The notes beneath the pieces are model-generated. The model did not search any database. It had not been told where the DNA came from and was given only the letters and a program-made list of their open reading frames with translations. The position numbers were made by a program, and so were the translations under genes. This document shows, one piece after another, positions 18,873 through 30,300 of a stretch of 64,000 bases of DNA. This stretch comes from Stygiobacter sp. (lineage in GTDB: Bacteria > Pseudomonadota > Alphaproteobacteria > Rhodospirillales > Magnetospirillaceae), in NCBI GenBank assembly GCA_006218045.1, contig VBWB01000006.1:62001-126000 (forward strand), read 5' to 3'. How positions within the stretch are numbered: the stretch's first letter is position 1; every line of letters starts with the position of its first letter.

Positions 18873-20066
18873 ATGCAATACGACGTGGTGATCATCGGCG
18901 CCGGCCCGGCCGGATTGATGGCGGCGGAAGTCCTGGGTCGAAGCGGATGGCGGGTGGCCGTGTTCGACGCCATGCCCAGCCCGGCCCGCAAATTCCTGCG
19001 CGCCGGCATCGGTGGGCTGAACCTGACCCATTCCGAACCCTTCGACGCTTTTCTGGACCGCTTCGGCGACCGCGCCCCGTTGTTGGCGCCGGCTCTGCGC
19101 GCTTTCGGTCCGCAACACGTGCGCGACTGGGCGGCTGGCTTGGGGGTGGAAACCTTTGTCGGCTCGTCGGGCCGGGTGTTCCCCACCGATTTCAAGGCGG
19201 CACCCTTGCTCCGCGCCTGGCTGCGGCGCCTGGGCGGATACGGCATCACGCTGCACCTTCGCCATCGCTGGCTGGGCTGGGACGAAACCGGCGCCCACCG
19301 CTTCATCACCCCCGCAGGGGAAATCCGCGTCACCGCCGCCGCCGCCATCCTGGCCCCGGGCGGCGCTTCCTGGCCGCGCCTGGGCAGCGACGGCACCTGG
19401 AGCACGGCCTTGAACGGCTTGCCCCTGGCCCCCTTCCGCCCGGCCAATTGCGGCTTCGACGTGGGCTGGAGCCCGCATTTCCGCCAACGCTTCGCCGGCC
19501 ACCCGGTCAAGGCGGTCGGGCTTGAATTCGGCGGCAGACGGTTGAAGGGTGAGTTCGTCATCACCGAGACCGGCATCGAGGGCAGCGCCATCTATGCCCT
19601 GTCGGCCCGCTTGCGCGACACCATCGAAAGCACCGGCCAAGCGGTGCTGCGCCTGGATTTGAAACCGGATTGGAGCACCGAGAAACTGGCCGCCGCCCTG
19701 GCCCGCCCGCAAGGCAGCCGCTCGCTGGCCAATCACCTGGAGCGTCAGGCCGGGCTCAAGGGCGTCGCCGCCGGATTGGCGCGGGAAGGCCTGCCGCCGG
19801 CAAGCCTGACCGATGCCGCCAGCTTGAAAGCCGTGCCGCTGGTGCTGACATCCCCCCGCCCGCTGGCCGAGGCCATCAGCACGGCGGGCGGATTGCGCTT
19901 CGATGCGGTGGATGAAAACCTGATGCTGGTCTCGCGCCCCGGCACTTTCGCCTGTGGCGAAATGCTGGATTGGGAAGCCCCCACCGGCGGCTATCTGCTG
20001 ACCGCCTGTTTCGCCACCGGCCACGCCGCCGGGCAGGCGGCGGAGCGGTGGCTGGCTAGACCATGA
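18873..20066 (+). CDS. FAD-dependent oxidoreductase, HI0933/YhiN-like (PP_4765 subgroup)
   Basis: A 397-residue flavoprotein. Residues 4-18 give the dinucleotide-binding DVVIIGAGPAGLMAAE, and the family-specific ARKFLRAGIGGLNLTHSEP follows. Near the C-terminus TFACGEMLDWEAPTGGYLL matches the second FAD contact, and GGASWPRLGSDG is also characteristic. The substrate of this branch of the BaiN/HI0933 family is unknown. The start at 18873 begins three residues before the first strand. It is convergent with the large fusion gene, with only 4 bases between stops. Confidence 0.83.
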   Translation: MQYDVVIIGAGPAGLMAAEVLGRSGWRVAVFDAMPSPARKFLRAGIGGLNLTHSEPFDAFLDRFGDRAPLLAPALRAFGPQHVRDWAAGLGVETFVGSSGRVFPTDFKAAPLLRAWLRRLGGYGITLHLRHRWLGWDETGAHRFITPAGEIRVTAAAAILAPGGASWPRLGSDGTWSTALNGLPLAPFRPANCGFDVGWSPHFRQRFAGHPVKAVGLEFGGRRLKGEFVITETGIEGSAIYALSARLRDTIESTGQAVLRLDLKPDWSTEKLAAALARPQGSRSLANHLERQAGLKGVAAGLAREGLPPASLTDAASLKAVPLVLTSPRPLAEAISTAGGLRFDAVDENLMLVSRPGTFACGEMLDWEAPTGGYLLTACFATGHAAGQAAERWLARP

Positions 20067-20070
20067 GGCT

Positions 20071-22689
20071 CTAATACACGCCCTTGCCGTTGAGGAACCC
20101 GGTATAAAGCCGATCCTCGTCGGTGATGTGACCGACCAGCCAGGTTTGCAGGAAGGACAGGAAGTCCACCTGGGTGATGTCGTCGGCGTCCTTGAAGGTC
20201 TGGCGCATATCCAGCAATTGCTGTGACAAGAGGGCGTGGTGTTCGCGGTGGGCCTCTGCCTGCGGATAGGCGTGACGGACCATCAGCGCCTCTTCCTCGC
20301 CGAAATGGTAATGGGCGTATTCGTTCATGGCATCAAGAAGCGGCACGATATCGTCGCCCCCCTGACCGGCCTGAATGGCTTCCAAGATGGCATTGGCTTG
20401 CTCGAACATGCGGCGGTGCTGGGTGTCCAGACGCAGCACGTCGACGCGGTATTCCTCGCGCCAGTGCAGCAACCCGGCATTGGCGCTGTGTTCGCCCTCG
20501 AAAATCGAGGTCATGCGCCGGCCCGAGGCCTCGAACAGCTTCCATCGCACCGACGGGATGCCGGCCAGCAGACCGGCGGGCACCAAGAACACCTCGGTCG
20601 GCGCCAGCGCCTTCAGGCGGAACATGGACGGCGTCCAGAAGATGGACAGTTCCTCGCCGAAAAAGTCGCCCGAGCGCAGGATTTCCACCTGCTGCTCGCC
20701 CAGATAGCGCCCGACCTGACCGGAAATCACCAGGGCCACCGATTCGGGGCCGATATCGATGGTTTCACCCTTGGGAATCCGGCTCAGGGTCATTTCCTTG
20801 GCCAGCCGGTTCAGGGTGCGGGTGGACACCACCTCGCCGAACAACCAAGTGCGTTGCAGGAACTGACGGTTCTCGAAAATACGGGTGATGGCCGCCGACA
20901 GATCGTTGCGGCGGACGAAGTCCTGATACAGCGACGCCGGAATGCGCAGCGCCTTGACGAAGCCGATGGCGCGATAGGTTTCGGTCACCGGGGCGTCGAA
21001 CAGGGCGAACAATTCGCCGATCATGGCGCCCGCCGACAGCACCGAACGGGCACCGCCGTCGATATGCAGCGATTCGACGCTGCCCGACAGCAGCAAGTAA
21101 ATGAATCCCGCCGGGCGCCGTTCCTTGACCAGGATAGTGCCGGGATTGAAGGTTTCCACCGGATTGTTCAGCAACACCCGCAACTGGTGGTGGCGGATTT
21201 CGGGAAAATAAGCCAACAGCAATTCATAGGCCGAACGCCAGATGAAATCGTGGTTGGACGGGATCAGCACATCCACATTGCCGAACGATGCGGTGGAGCC
21301 GATGGCCTTTTGTGCCACCGTGTTGCGGCCCGAAGTGTGGGCCAGGATCACCTTGCCGGAACGGTCATCCCGGAAATCATAGGCGTCGCCATGGATCATG
21401 CCGCCGCCCACGTCCACTTTCTTGACATTGGCGGGCAGTGCGTAAGCGGCGGCGACGTTCAGGTACATGGCCTGGGAAATACCCGGCGCGTCGGCATCGT
21501 CGGTGACGAAGCTGCGCAGCACCTCAAGACGGCACACATCGGCCCAATGGGCATAGGTGCGGTAACCGTCCTCCCACGGTGCGCGGAACATGAACATGGT
21601 GGTTTCCACCGGATGGGGTGAAAACAAGGGCCGTACTTCCAGGCCATCGACCTCGTTCCATTCGCCTTCCACCAGATCGTGGCATTCAAAATAATCGGCG
21701 AAAGCCGACGGCTCGATGGACAACAGCGCCGCCATCTTGCGCGACACCGAGGCGCGCACCAGCGGCGTGGCGAAATACTTGATGCGGTGATCGGCGCGGA
21801 TCAGCGTGGTCAGACCGGAAAAATGATCGTCGTGGGAATGGGTGTGGAAAATACCGTCGATCTCGTTGACGCCGACACCCAAGGCATCCAGCGTCGACAG
21901 GATATTGGGGCCGGCATCGATCAGGTAGACCCGGCCCTGAAACATCAGGATCGAGCTCATGCTCGGGCGGTTGATGTCCCAACCGTCGCCCTCGCCCGAA
22001 TGCACCACGGAAAAATATTCCCGCTGCATGTTGTAGAAGCCCAAGGGATAGGGGCACTCATAGGTCTCGAACGGCGGCAGAGTCAAATCAACGGCGACGC
22101 ACTCGCCGCCGTAACAGATCTCGAAGGCGTTCAGCCGCACCCGGCGGATGGTGACGCCGCCCCGAATCTCCACCGGCTCGGCGTCCACCGTCAGGATATC
22201 CAGCAATTCCTGTGGATGACGGATGCGACCGAAAGCGAATTTCAGCTTCATGCGCATCAGATCCTTGGCCTGCTGCGCTGAAGCCCCCGCCTCGATCAGT
22301 TCGTCTTCGCTGATCAATCCGTAATTGCCGCGATAGATGTATTGCAGTTGGGCGCGGACCTGCTCGGCCGAGCCGATCAGCAGCGGCTTTTCCCCGGTAT
22401 TGCCCGGATGGTCGGGGATGATCATGCCCTGGCGGTACAGCATCTGCAGCACCGGAAATTCGCCCAGATTGGCGAAGGTGCCGTTTTGCACCATCACGTC
22501 GGACAGCAAGATGGCATTGGGGCCGGTCTCATAGGCGATGCCGGCGCATTCGGTGGGGGCGATCAAGCCGCGCTTCATCAGGTGCTTCACCACGTCCGCC
22601 GGGCAGCCGCACAAAATCCGTAAATTCACGGCGGCGACCTCGACCCACCAGACGCCGGTGGTAACCTCGATCTTGCGAATAGAACCCAT
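20071..22689 (-). CDS. MBL-fold / double cyclic-nucleotide-binding / hemerythrin fusion protein
   Basis: An 872-residue protein with at least four parts. Residues 1-225 form a conserved-looking N-terminal region I do not recognise (RILCGCPADVVKHLMKRGLI). Residues about 230-490 are a metallo-beta-lactamase fold with HTHSHDDH (282-289), further His in HWADV and GGGMIHGDAYDF, and IPSNHDF at the end. Residues about 500-610 and 615-725 are two cNMP-binding-like domains (FIYLLLSGSVES, GAMIGELFAL; LVISGQVGRYLG, SGDFFGEELSIF). Residues 740-865 are a hemerythrin with every di-iron ligand (His758, His795/Glu799, His814, His818, His854/Asp859). No DNA-binding or membrane segment is seen. It could couple oxygen or NO binding and a cyclic nucleotide to a hydrolase or oxidoreductase. 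GGGGA sits 8 bases before the chosen ATG 22689; the TTG/ATG starts upstream lack it. Confidence 0.85.
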   Translation of the reverse strand: MGSIRKIEVTTGVWWVEVAAVNLRILCGCPADVVKHLMKRGLIAPTECAGIAYETGPNAILLSDVMVQNGTFANLGEFPVLQMLYRQGMIIPDHPGNTGEKPLLIGSAEQVRAQLQYIYRGNYGLISEDELIEAGASAQQAKDLMRMKLKFAFGRIRHPQELLDILTVDAEPVEIRGGVTIRRVRLNAFEICYGGECVAVDLTLPPFETYECPYPLGFYNMQREYFSVVHSGEGDGWDINRPSMSSILMFQGRVYLIDAGPNILSTLDALGVGVNEIDGIFHTHSHDDHFSGLTTLIRADHRIKYFATPLVRASVSRKMAALLSIEPSAFADYFECHDLVEGEWNEVDGLEVRPLFSPHPVETTMFMFRAPWEDGYRTYAHWADVCRLEVLRSFVTDDADAPGISQAMYLNVAAAYALPANVKKVDVGGGMIHGDAYDFRDDRSGKVILAHTSGRNTVAQKAIGSTASFGNVDVLIPSNHDFIWRSAYELLLAYFPEIRHHQLRVLLNNPVETFNPGTILVKERRPAGFIYLLLSGSVESLHIDGGARSVLSAGAMIGELFALFDAPVTETYRAIGFVKALRIPASLYQDFVRRNDLSAAITRIFENRQFLQRTWLFGEVVSTRTLNRLAKEMTLSRIPKGETIDIGPESVALVISGQVGRYLGEQQVEILRSGDFFGEELSIFWTPSMFRLKALAPTEVFLVPAGLLAGIPSVRWKLFEASGRRMTSIFEGEHSANAGLLHWREEYRVDVLRLDTQHRRMFEQANAILEAIQAGQGGDDIVPLLDAMNEYAHYHFGEEEALMVRHAYPQAEAHREHHALLSQQLLDMRQTFKDADDITQVDFLSFLQTWLVGHITDEDRLYTGFLNGKGVY

Positions 22690-22839
22690 AAAACGTCCCC
22701 GTTCCTTCCCCACCCCCATGCTAGGACTTACTCGTGTGCGCAGCAACTCAATGCTTATGGCAAGGGCGCAATGTCCTAAACAAGTAGCGACCAGGCAACT
22801 TTAACCCTTGACGCCGAAGCCTTATTTATCATATACGGT

Positions 22840-22856
22840 AGTATAAGTTTAATACT
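22840..22856. promoter_or_regulatory. AT-rich inverted repeat upstream of the 55-residue gene
   Basis: AGTAT (22840-22844) and ATACT (22852-22856) flank 7 bases in an AT-rich stretch 15 bases before ATG 22872. TTGACG lies at 22808-22813 and TATACG about 18 bases later, a plausible promoter. The rest of 22690-22871 also has to carry the promoter of the divergent fusion gene. Confidence 0.35.
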
Positions 22857-22871
22857 TTTGAGCGAGCGACC

Positions 22872-23039
22872 ATGCCTCCCATGTCCCCAAATTCCGGTGA
22901 AACCGCCTTGCGGCTGATCGCCCTTGGCGCGCTTTACGGTACCGCCATCGCTTTGGCCGTCGCCTTCTCGCCGGCCAGCGGTTTCGTCCACCCGGAAAGG
23001 CTGGCGCATATCACGGGTACGGTCAGCGTTCACAAGTAA
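22872..23039 (+). CDS. Small membrane protein, 55 residues, function unknown
   Basis: Reading from ATG 22872 gives 55 residues with one membrane helix (LIALGALYGTAIALAVAFS, about 16-34) and a short polar tail ending TVSVHK. Third positions are mostly G or C. A promoter-like AT-rich stretch lies just upstream. Its last 17 bases overlap the 3' end of glk on the other strand. No family is recognised and the ribosome site is weak, so it may be spurious, but the gap to the neighbouring genes otherwise stays empty. Confidence 0.45.
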   Translation: MPPMSPNSGETALRLIALGALYGTAIALAVAFSPASGFVHPERLAHITGTVSVHK

Positions 23040-23973
23040 GCGCCGCCAGACCGGCGAAGGCCGGTTCCGGGTGGGTGACCAGCCAGGTGGGCACAGTGGA
23101 CAGATAGCCGGCGAAGCGCCCCTTGGCCTCGAACCGGCGGCGGAAATCCGAGGCGAAGAACGCCTGAGCCATGCGCGGCAGGATACCGCCGGCCACATAG
23201 ACGCCGCCGCGCGCCCCCAAGGTCAGCGCCAGATTGCCGGCCACGCCCCCCAACATGACGAAGAACAGGGACAGCGCCTGCCGGCACAGCGGACACGACC
23301 CGTCCAGACCATGGCTGGACACCGCCTCGGCGGTGGAATAGGAGGCCGGACTGCCCTGCAACGCCGCCACCGCCTCGTATAAATTCAGCAATCCCGGTCC
23401 CGACAGCACCCGCTCGGCCGAGACATGGCCGAAGCGGCGGCGCAATTGCGCCAATACCGCCGCCTCAAGGTCGTCGGTGGCGGCCATGGTGACGTGACCG
23501 CCTTGGGTGGCCAGGGCCTGCCAGCGTCCGTCGCCGCCCATCACCAGCCCCGACACCCCCAGGCCGGTTCCCGGCCCCAGCACGGCGATGGGGGCGCCGG
23601 CCACCGGCTCGGCCCCACCCAGCTTCAATACATGGGCCGGCCCCAGATGCGGCACCGACAGCGCCGTGGCGGTAAAGTCGTTGACCACCCGCAACGACGA
23701 CAACCCCAATTGCCGCTGCACGTGGTGGACGGAAAAGCGCCAGGGGGAATTGGTCATCTCGATCATGTCGCCGGTGATCGGCGAGGCCACGGCGAAGGCG
23801 CCGCGCTCGGGCCGGGCGCCGTCGTGCGCCGCCAGAAAAGCCCGCGCCGCGTCGTCGGGGCCGGCGAAATCGGCGCATTGCAGCACCATGTCGGGACCGA
23901 TGAATCCGGCATCATCGACCAGGGCGAAACGCACATTGGTGCCGCCCATGTCGGCGATCAGCGACAGGCTCAT
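23023..23973 (-). CDS. glk: Glucokinase
   Basis: A 316-residue sugar kinase of the bacterial Glk family. ADMGGTNVRFALVDD at the start is the phosphate-1 motif, and VLGPGTGLGVSGLVMG is the family glycine loop; a catalytic Asp is in LRVVNDFTATALS. It makes glucose 6-phosphate, feeding glycolysis or glucose 1-phosphate for glycogen. Its ATG overlaps the glgA stop by 4 bases (ATGA on the minus strand), so it is translated with glgA. Starts further upstream lie inside glgA and were rejected. Confidence 0.9.
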   Translation of the reverse strand: MSLSLIADMGGTNVRFALVDDAGFIGPDMVLQCADFAGPDDAARAFLAAHDGARPERGAFAVASPITGDMIEMTNSPWRFSVHHVQRQLGLSSLRVVNDFTATALSVPHLGPAHVLKLGGAEPVAGAPIAVLGPGTGLGVSGLVMGGDGRWQALATQGGHVTMAATDDLEAAVLAQLRRRFGHVSAERVLSGPGLLNLYEAVAALQGSPASYSTAEAVSSHGLDGSCPLCRQALSLFFVMLGGVAGNLALTLGARGGVYVAGGILPRMAQAFFASDFRRRFEAKGRFAGYLSTVPTWLVTHPEPAFAGLAALTCER

Positions 23974-25430
23974 GCATTCACCAGTTCGGCATAAAGAGCG
24001 CCATAGCGGGCGGCGGAACGATCCCAGCCGAAATCCTGGGCGATCCCGGCGGCCTGGATACGGCGCCATTGATCCGGGTCATGGAAAGCGGTGATGGCCC
24101 GTTCGACGCACCATTGGAAGGCCCCGGCATTGGCATACTCGAAGACGAAACCGGTCCCGGTGCCGGTGACCAGACCGTCATAGCTGCAATCCATCACCGT
24201 ATCGGCCAGACCGCCGGTGGCGTGGACCAGCGGCACGGTGCCATAGCGCATGGCATAGAACTGGGTCAGGCCGCAGGGCTCGAAGCGCGACGGCATCACC
24301 AATATGTCGCCGGCGGCGAGCAGGCGATGGGCCAATTCCTCGGAATAGCCGATGGTGACGCTCATGCGCCTGGGCGAGCCGGCGGCAGCGGATTGGAAGC
24401 CCTGCTCCAACGACCGGTCGCCAGCCCCCAGCACGGCCAGTTGCGCCCCTTGGCGCAAGATGGCCGGCAAGGTCGACAGCACCATGTCCATGCCCTTCTG
24501 GTCGGTCAACCGGCTGACGATGACCAAAAGCGGCGCCAGATCATCCTTGTCCAGCCCCAGCGCCTGTTGCAGCCCTGCCTTGTTGACCGCCTTGCCGATG
24601 CGGTGATCGCGGGGCGGATAGGTCTGGACCAGATGGCTGTCGGTGGCCGGATTCCATACGCCGTAATCGGCCCCGTTCAGGATGCCGGTCAGATCGCCGG
24701 CCCGGCCCATCAACACCCCGTCCAGACCACAGCCGAAGCCCGGGGTCTGGATTTCACGAGCATAGCGCGGGCTGACCGTGGTCAGCTTGTCGGCATAGAC
24801 CAGACCAGCCTTCAGGAACGACAAATCGCCCCAATATTCCAGCCCGTCCACGGTGAACATGTCCCAGGGCAGGCCCAGGCGCGGCAGCCACTCGACCGGG
24901 AACTGGCCCTGATAGGCGATGTTGTGGATGGTGAACACCGTGGACACCGGCTTTTCCGGCTTCCAGGCATGAAGATAGGCCGGGGCCAGACCGGTCTGCC
25001 AATCATGGCAATGCAGCACCTGCGGGCGCCACTTGACCGGCGAATCGGGCATGCACAGCCGTGCCGCCACCCACGACAACAGGCCGAAGCGCAAGGGGTT
25101 GTCGGCATAATCGATGCCTTTGGCATCCACATAGGGGCCGCCGTCACGGGCGTACAGGGCCGGGCAATCCAGCAGCCATACCGGCAGGGCGGAGCCGGGC
25201 AGCTTGGCGGAAACCAGCCTGATCTCGGCCCCCACGCCCAAGGGATCGCCGAAACTGGCCACTTGGCGCTTGCCCTCGGCCCGCTCCATCGCCTGGGGAT
25301 AGCCGGGCAGCAGCACGCGCACCTCGTGCCCGGCCGCGATCAGGGCCGCCGGCAGGGCACCGGCCACGTCGGCCAACCCCCCGGTCTTGACCAGCGGAAA
25401 TACTTCGGAGGCGGCGAACAGGACGCGCAT
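23970..25430 (-). CDS. glgA: Glycogen synthase (ADP-glucose type)
   Basis: A 486-residue GT5 glycosyltransferase. The N-terminal MRVLFAASEVFPLVKTGGLADV holds the KTGGL ADP-glucose site, and the C-terminal catalytic segment is PSRFEPCGLTQFYAMRYGTVPLV with ATGGLADTV. Length is usual for the family. It transfers glucose from ADP-glucose to the growing alpha-1,4-glucan, using the product of GlgC encoded divergently 162 bases away. Branching, debranching and phosphorylase genes are not in the window. Confidence 0.95.
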   Translation of the reverse strand: MRVLFAASEVFPLVKTGGLADVAGALPAALIAAGHEVRVLLPGYPQAMERAEGKRQVASFGDPLGVGAEIRLVSAKLPGSALPVWLLDCPALYARDGGPYVDAKGIDYADNPLRFGLLSWVAARLCMPDSPVKWRPQVLHCHDWQTGLAPAYLHAWKPEKPVSTVFTIHNIAYQGQFPVEWLPRLGLPWDMFTVDGLEYWGDLSFLKAGLVYADKLTTVSPRYAREIQTPGFGCGLDGVLMGRAGDLTGILNGADYGVWNPATDSHLVQTYPPRDHRIGKAVNKAGLQQALGLDKDDLAPLLVIVSRLTDQKGMDMVLSTLPAILRQGAQLAVLGAGDRSLEQGFQSAAAGSPRRMSVTIGYSEELAHRLLAAGDILVMPSRFEPCGLTQFYAMRYGTVPLVHATGGLADTVMDCSYDGLVTGTGTGFVFEYANAGAFQWCVERAITAFHDPDQWRRIQAAGIAQDFGWDRSAARYGALYAELVNA

Positions 25431-25592
25431 GACAAGTCCCTATGACAGATAAAGACGGGCTAAGCCTACCCCAAGCAAGGCTGCGGCGAAAGGCGGTTAC
25501 GGCAAGGCAGACCAGCAAGCCCTAAGGTTGCCCCCATCGGCAATCTGTGGCACCGTCCGCTAACCAAAAGCAGTAAAGGGGGGAGAAACGAA

Positions 25593-26867
25593 ATGAGCGT
25601 TTCCAACGATAATCTGAGCGTCAACCCCCGCCTGCGCCGCACCTTGGCCCTGGTCCTGGCCGGCGGGCGCGGATCGCGCCTGAAATCGCTGACCGACTGG
25701 CACGCCAAGCCGGCGGTGCCGTTCGCCGGCAAGTTCCGCATCATCGATTTCGCCCTGTCCAACTGCATCAATTCCGGCATCCGCCGCATCGGCGTGCTGA
25801 CCCAGTACAAGGCCCACACGCTGATCCAGCATATCCAGCGCGGCTGGGGCTTCCTGCGCGGCGAGTTCAACGAATTCATCGAGCTGTTGCCGGCGCAGCA
25901 GCGCACCGACGGCGAGAACTGGTACAAGGGCACCGCCGACGCGGTGTTCCAGAACCTGGACATCATCCGCGCCCACCACCCGGAATTCGTGCTGATCCTG
26001 GCCGGCGACCACGTCTACAAGATGGATTACGGCAAGATGCTGGCCCATCACCTGGCCGAGGGCGCCGACGTCACCGTCGCCTGCATCGAGGTGCCGCTGG
26101 CCGACGCCAGCGGTTTCGGCGTCATGGCGGTGGACGATGCCGACAACGTGATCCGCTTCGACGAAAAGCCGGCCCATCCCCAGCCGGTTCCCGGCAAGCC
26201 CGACAAGGCCCTGGCCAGCATGGGCATCTACATCTTCAACGCCCAGTTCCTGTACGACCAGTTGAAGCTGGATGCCGACCAAAGAGACACCGAGAACGAT
26301 TTCGGCAAGAACATCATTCCGTCGCTGATCGGTCGCCATAAGGTTCTGGCCCACCGTTTCCAGCATTCCTGCGTCATGCATGACGGCGCGCGCGAACATT
26401 ACTGGCGCGATGTCGGCACCGTCGATGCCTATTGGGAAGCCAATATCGACCTGACCACGGTGACGCCGTCCTTGAACATCTATGACGACAGCTGGCCGAT
26501 CTGGACCTATCAGGCGCAATTGCCGCCGGCCAAGTTCGTGTTCGATTCCGACACCAGACGCGGCATGGCGGTGGATTCCATGGTCTCGGGCGGCTGCATC
26601 ATCTCGGGCGCGGTGGTACGCCGGTCGCTGCTTTACTCCAACGTCCGCGTCAATTCCTATTGCCTAGTGGAAGATTCGGTGGTGCTGCCCGATTGCGATA
26701 TCGGCCGTCACGCCCGCTTGCAGAAATGCATCGTCGACCAGGGCTGCGTCATCCCCCCCGGTCTGGTCGCCGGTGAAGACCCGGCCCTGGATGCCAAGCG
26801 CTTCTATCGTTCGGAATCGGGCATCACCCTGATCACCGCCGACATGCTGAAAAAGCTGGAGGGCTGA
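25593..26867 (+). CDS. glgC: Glucose-1-phosphate adenylyltransferase
   Basis: A 424-residue ADP-glucose pyrophosphorylase. The nucleotide loop is [27 protein letters not shown], followed by [25 protein letters not shown]; the glucose-1-phosphate site is [13 protein letters not shown] and the C-terminal left-handed helix domain is present. It commits carbon to glycogen and in this family is controlled by glycolytic intermediates. GGGGGGAG 7-8 bases before the ATG is a strong ribosome site. It is divergent from glgA-glk and is followed by a dispersed palindromic element. Confidence 0.95.
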   Translation: MSVSNDNLSVNPRLRRTLALVLAGGRGSRLKSLTDWHAKPAVPFAGKFRIIDFALSNCINSGIRRIGVLTQYKAHTLIQHIQRGWGFLRGEFNEFIELLPAQQRTDGENWYKGTADAVFQNLDIIRAHHPEFVLILAGDHVYKMDYGKMLAHHLAEGADVTVACIEVPLADASGFGVMAVDDADNVIRFDEKPAHPQPVPGKPDKALASMGIYIFNAQFLYDQLKLDADQRDTENDFGKNIIPSLIGRHKVLAHRFQHSCVMHDGAREHYWRDVGTVDAYWEANIDLTTVTPSLNIYDDSWPIWTYQAQLPPAKFVFDSDTRRGMAVDSMVSGGCIISGAVVRRSLLYSNVRVNSYCLVEDSVVLPDCDIGRHARLQKCIVDQGCVIPPGLVAGEDPALDAKRFYRSESGITLITADMLKKLEG

Positions 26868-26873
26868 GTCGAG

Positions 26874-27035
26874 CGGGGAAAAGTCCCTCGGCTTCGCCTC
26901 GGTGTACTTTCCCCCGGTTTGGATAGGGAAAACGTAAAAGTGAAAAATAGGCGCAGGGCCGCCCCAAGCCTATTTTTCTCCGTTTAAATCAACGGGAAAA
27001 AGTACACTGAGCGAAGCGAAGGACTTTTTCACGGG
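26874..27035 (+). repeat. Dispersed palindromic element, copy B (middle form, 162 bp)
   Basis: Outer arms match copies A and C (AAGTCCCTCGGCTTCGCCTC at the left; GCGAAGCGAAGGACTTTTTC at the right). Inside is a second palindrome, AAAAATAGGC (26943-26952) with GCCTATTTTT (26968-26977), absent from copy A. It lies between convergent glgC and parE. Confidence 0.85.
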
Positions 27036-27042
27036 TGCCTTC

Positions 27043-29033
<1,991 letters not shown>

Positions 29034-29034
<1 letters not shown>

Positions 29035-29076
29035 GGGCGGCATTATAGGAGAGCATTGGTCAGGCGCAAGCGCCTG
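29034..29076 (-). promoter_or_regulatory. parE promoter with leaderless spacing and an overlapping palindrome
   Basis: On the minus strand TTGCGC (29069-29064), 16 bases, TATAAT (29047-29042), 7 bases, then the parE ATG at 29034. A start site at the usual distance falls on the ATG. The perfect palindrome CAGGCGC-AA-GCGCCTG (29061-29076) covers the -35 and could be a repressor site. Confidence 0.6.
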
Positions 29077-29119
29077 CTGTAGGGTGCCCGCAAACAGATA
29101 CAAGATGTTGGAACAAGAT

Positions 29120-29533
29120 ATGAGCGAGAGTATCGAAACCACCTCCAATCCCTGCGAAAACACGCCCAGGGGCCGGTTGTCCATCCGCACCGTCGCCATG
29201 CCCGCCGACACCAACCCGCACGGGGCCATTTTCGGCGGCTGGCTGCTGGCTCAGATGGATCTGGCCGGCGGCACCCATGCGCTTCACCGGGCCAAGGGCA
29301 TGGTGGTGACGGTGGCGGTGGACAGCATGACCTTCCACGAACCGGTGTTCGTCGGCGACGAGGTCAGTTGCTATACCGACGTGGTCCGGGTCGGCAATTC
29401 GTCCATTTCCGTCCGCGTCGAGGCCTGGGTCCGGCGCGACAACCACGATGAGCAGATCAAGGTGACCAGCGCCCTGTTCCACTTCGTCGCCGTCAACCCC
29501 GATCGCTCCAAGCGGCGGGTGCCGGCGGAATGA
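29120..29533 (+). CDS. Acyl-CoA thioesterase, YciA-like hotdog fold
   Basis: A 137-residue hotdog protein. MPADTNPHGAIFGGWLLAQMD carries the family catalytic region (N-P-x-G-x-I-F-G-G), and MTFHEPVFVGDEVSCYTDVV matches the second strand pair of YciA/acyl-CoA thioesterase II-like enzymes. It hydrolyses acyl-CoA in the cytoplasm; chain-length preference is unknown. ATG 29120 was preferred to ATG 29105 because GGA lies upstream at suitable spacing. Its stop abuts that of the next gene in TGATCA. Confidence 0.85.
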   Translation: MSESIETTSNPCENTPRGRLSIRTVAMPADTNPHGAIFGGWLLAQMDLAGGTHALHRAKGMVVTVAVDSMTFHEPVFVGDEVSCYTDVVRVGNSSISVRVEAWVRRDNHDEQIKVTSALFHFVAVNPDRSKRRVPAE

Positions 29534-30160
29534 TCACCGTCCCGCTGCCCACGTCACCTTGAAGCCGGCGGCGAAACCGTCGATGACGTCGATGGCGATG
29601 GGGAAATTGGCCCAGGTCCACATTTCGATACCGCCACCCTTGGCTTGGCAGCGCTTTTCCGGCCAGCCCAGGGTATCGATGATCTTTTGCTGGTCGTCAC
29701 CCAGGACCAGACCGGAGAATTTCGCCGGGATCACCATGGGCGGGCCGATCAACTGCACCGCCACCACCCGGCTGTCATAATAGGTGACGACGTAATGGGG
29801 GCGGAGGGCGCCGCGCTGGGCCACCTCGTAAATGCGGCTTTCGCTGAACACCCCCATATCGGTAATGTCCACCGGCGGGCCCAGCAGCTTTTCCACCTGA
29901 TCCAGGGAATCGGAGATTCCGATGGCACCGATGCGCAGACAAGGCAGAAAGGTCACCGGGCTTTCATGCTTGGCCATGGCCGCGCCCTGCTGACTGGAAA
30001 CGGTGCAGCCCAATCCATGTTCGGTGGAATAGCGGAACTGCCCCTCGACCAAGGGCAGGGGCGCCCCCGGCGAGGGCAGTCCCTGCGGCCCCTGACAAGG
30101 GGCGGCAACGGCGGGGGAGGCGGCGGCCAAAACGGCCAGCATCGGGATCAGGTAACGCAT
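29534..30160 (-). CDS. Secreted protein of unknown function
   Basis: A 208-residue protein with a clear signal peptide (MRYLIPMLAVLAAASPAVAA) and a mature part with four Cys. I recognise no family. A region around SLDQVEKLLGPPVDITDMG resembles the short repeat found in SmpA/BamE-type folds, where a small motif G-x-P precedes a strand; GWPEKRCQAKGG shows a similar second turn, so an internal pair of such folds is possible. A much longer frame continues upstream past 30160, but it crosses the small-RNA region and was rejected. It ends against the thioesterase gene. Confidence 0.6.
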   Translation of the reverse strand: MRYLIPMLAVLAAASPAVAAPCQGPQGLPSPGAPLPLVEGQFRYSTEHGLGCTVSSQQGAAMAKHESPVTFLPCLRIGAIGISDSLDQVEKLLGPPVDITDMGVFSESRIYEVAQRGALRPHYVVTYYDSRVVAVQLIGPPMVIPAKFSGLVLGDDQQKIIDTLGWPEKRCQAKGGGIEMWTWANFPIAIDVIDGFAAGFKVTWAAGR

Positions 30161-30300
30161 AAGGCGAACCTTACCAAGATTTAATCCCCCCGCAAGACTG
30201 GCGTAAGGTGGTTGGCGACAATATGTCTTCAACAACGGTGATGAACCGGGCCAAGACGGAAACAGCGCTCCTCGTCGAAACCCTTCGTCACCCAGGCGGT

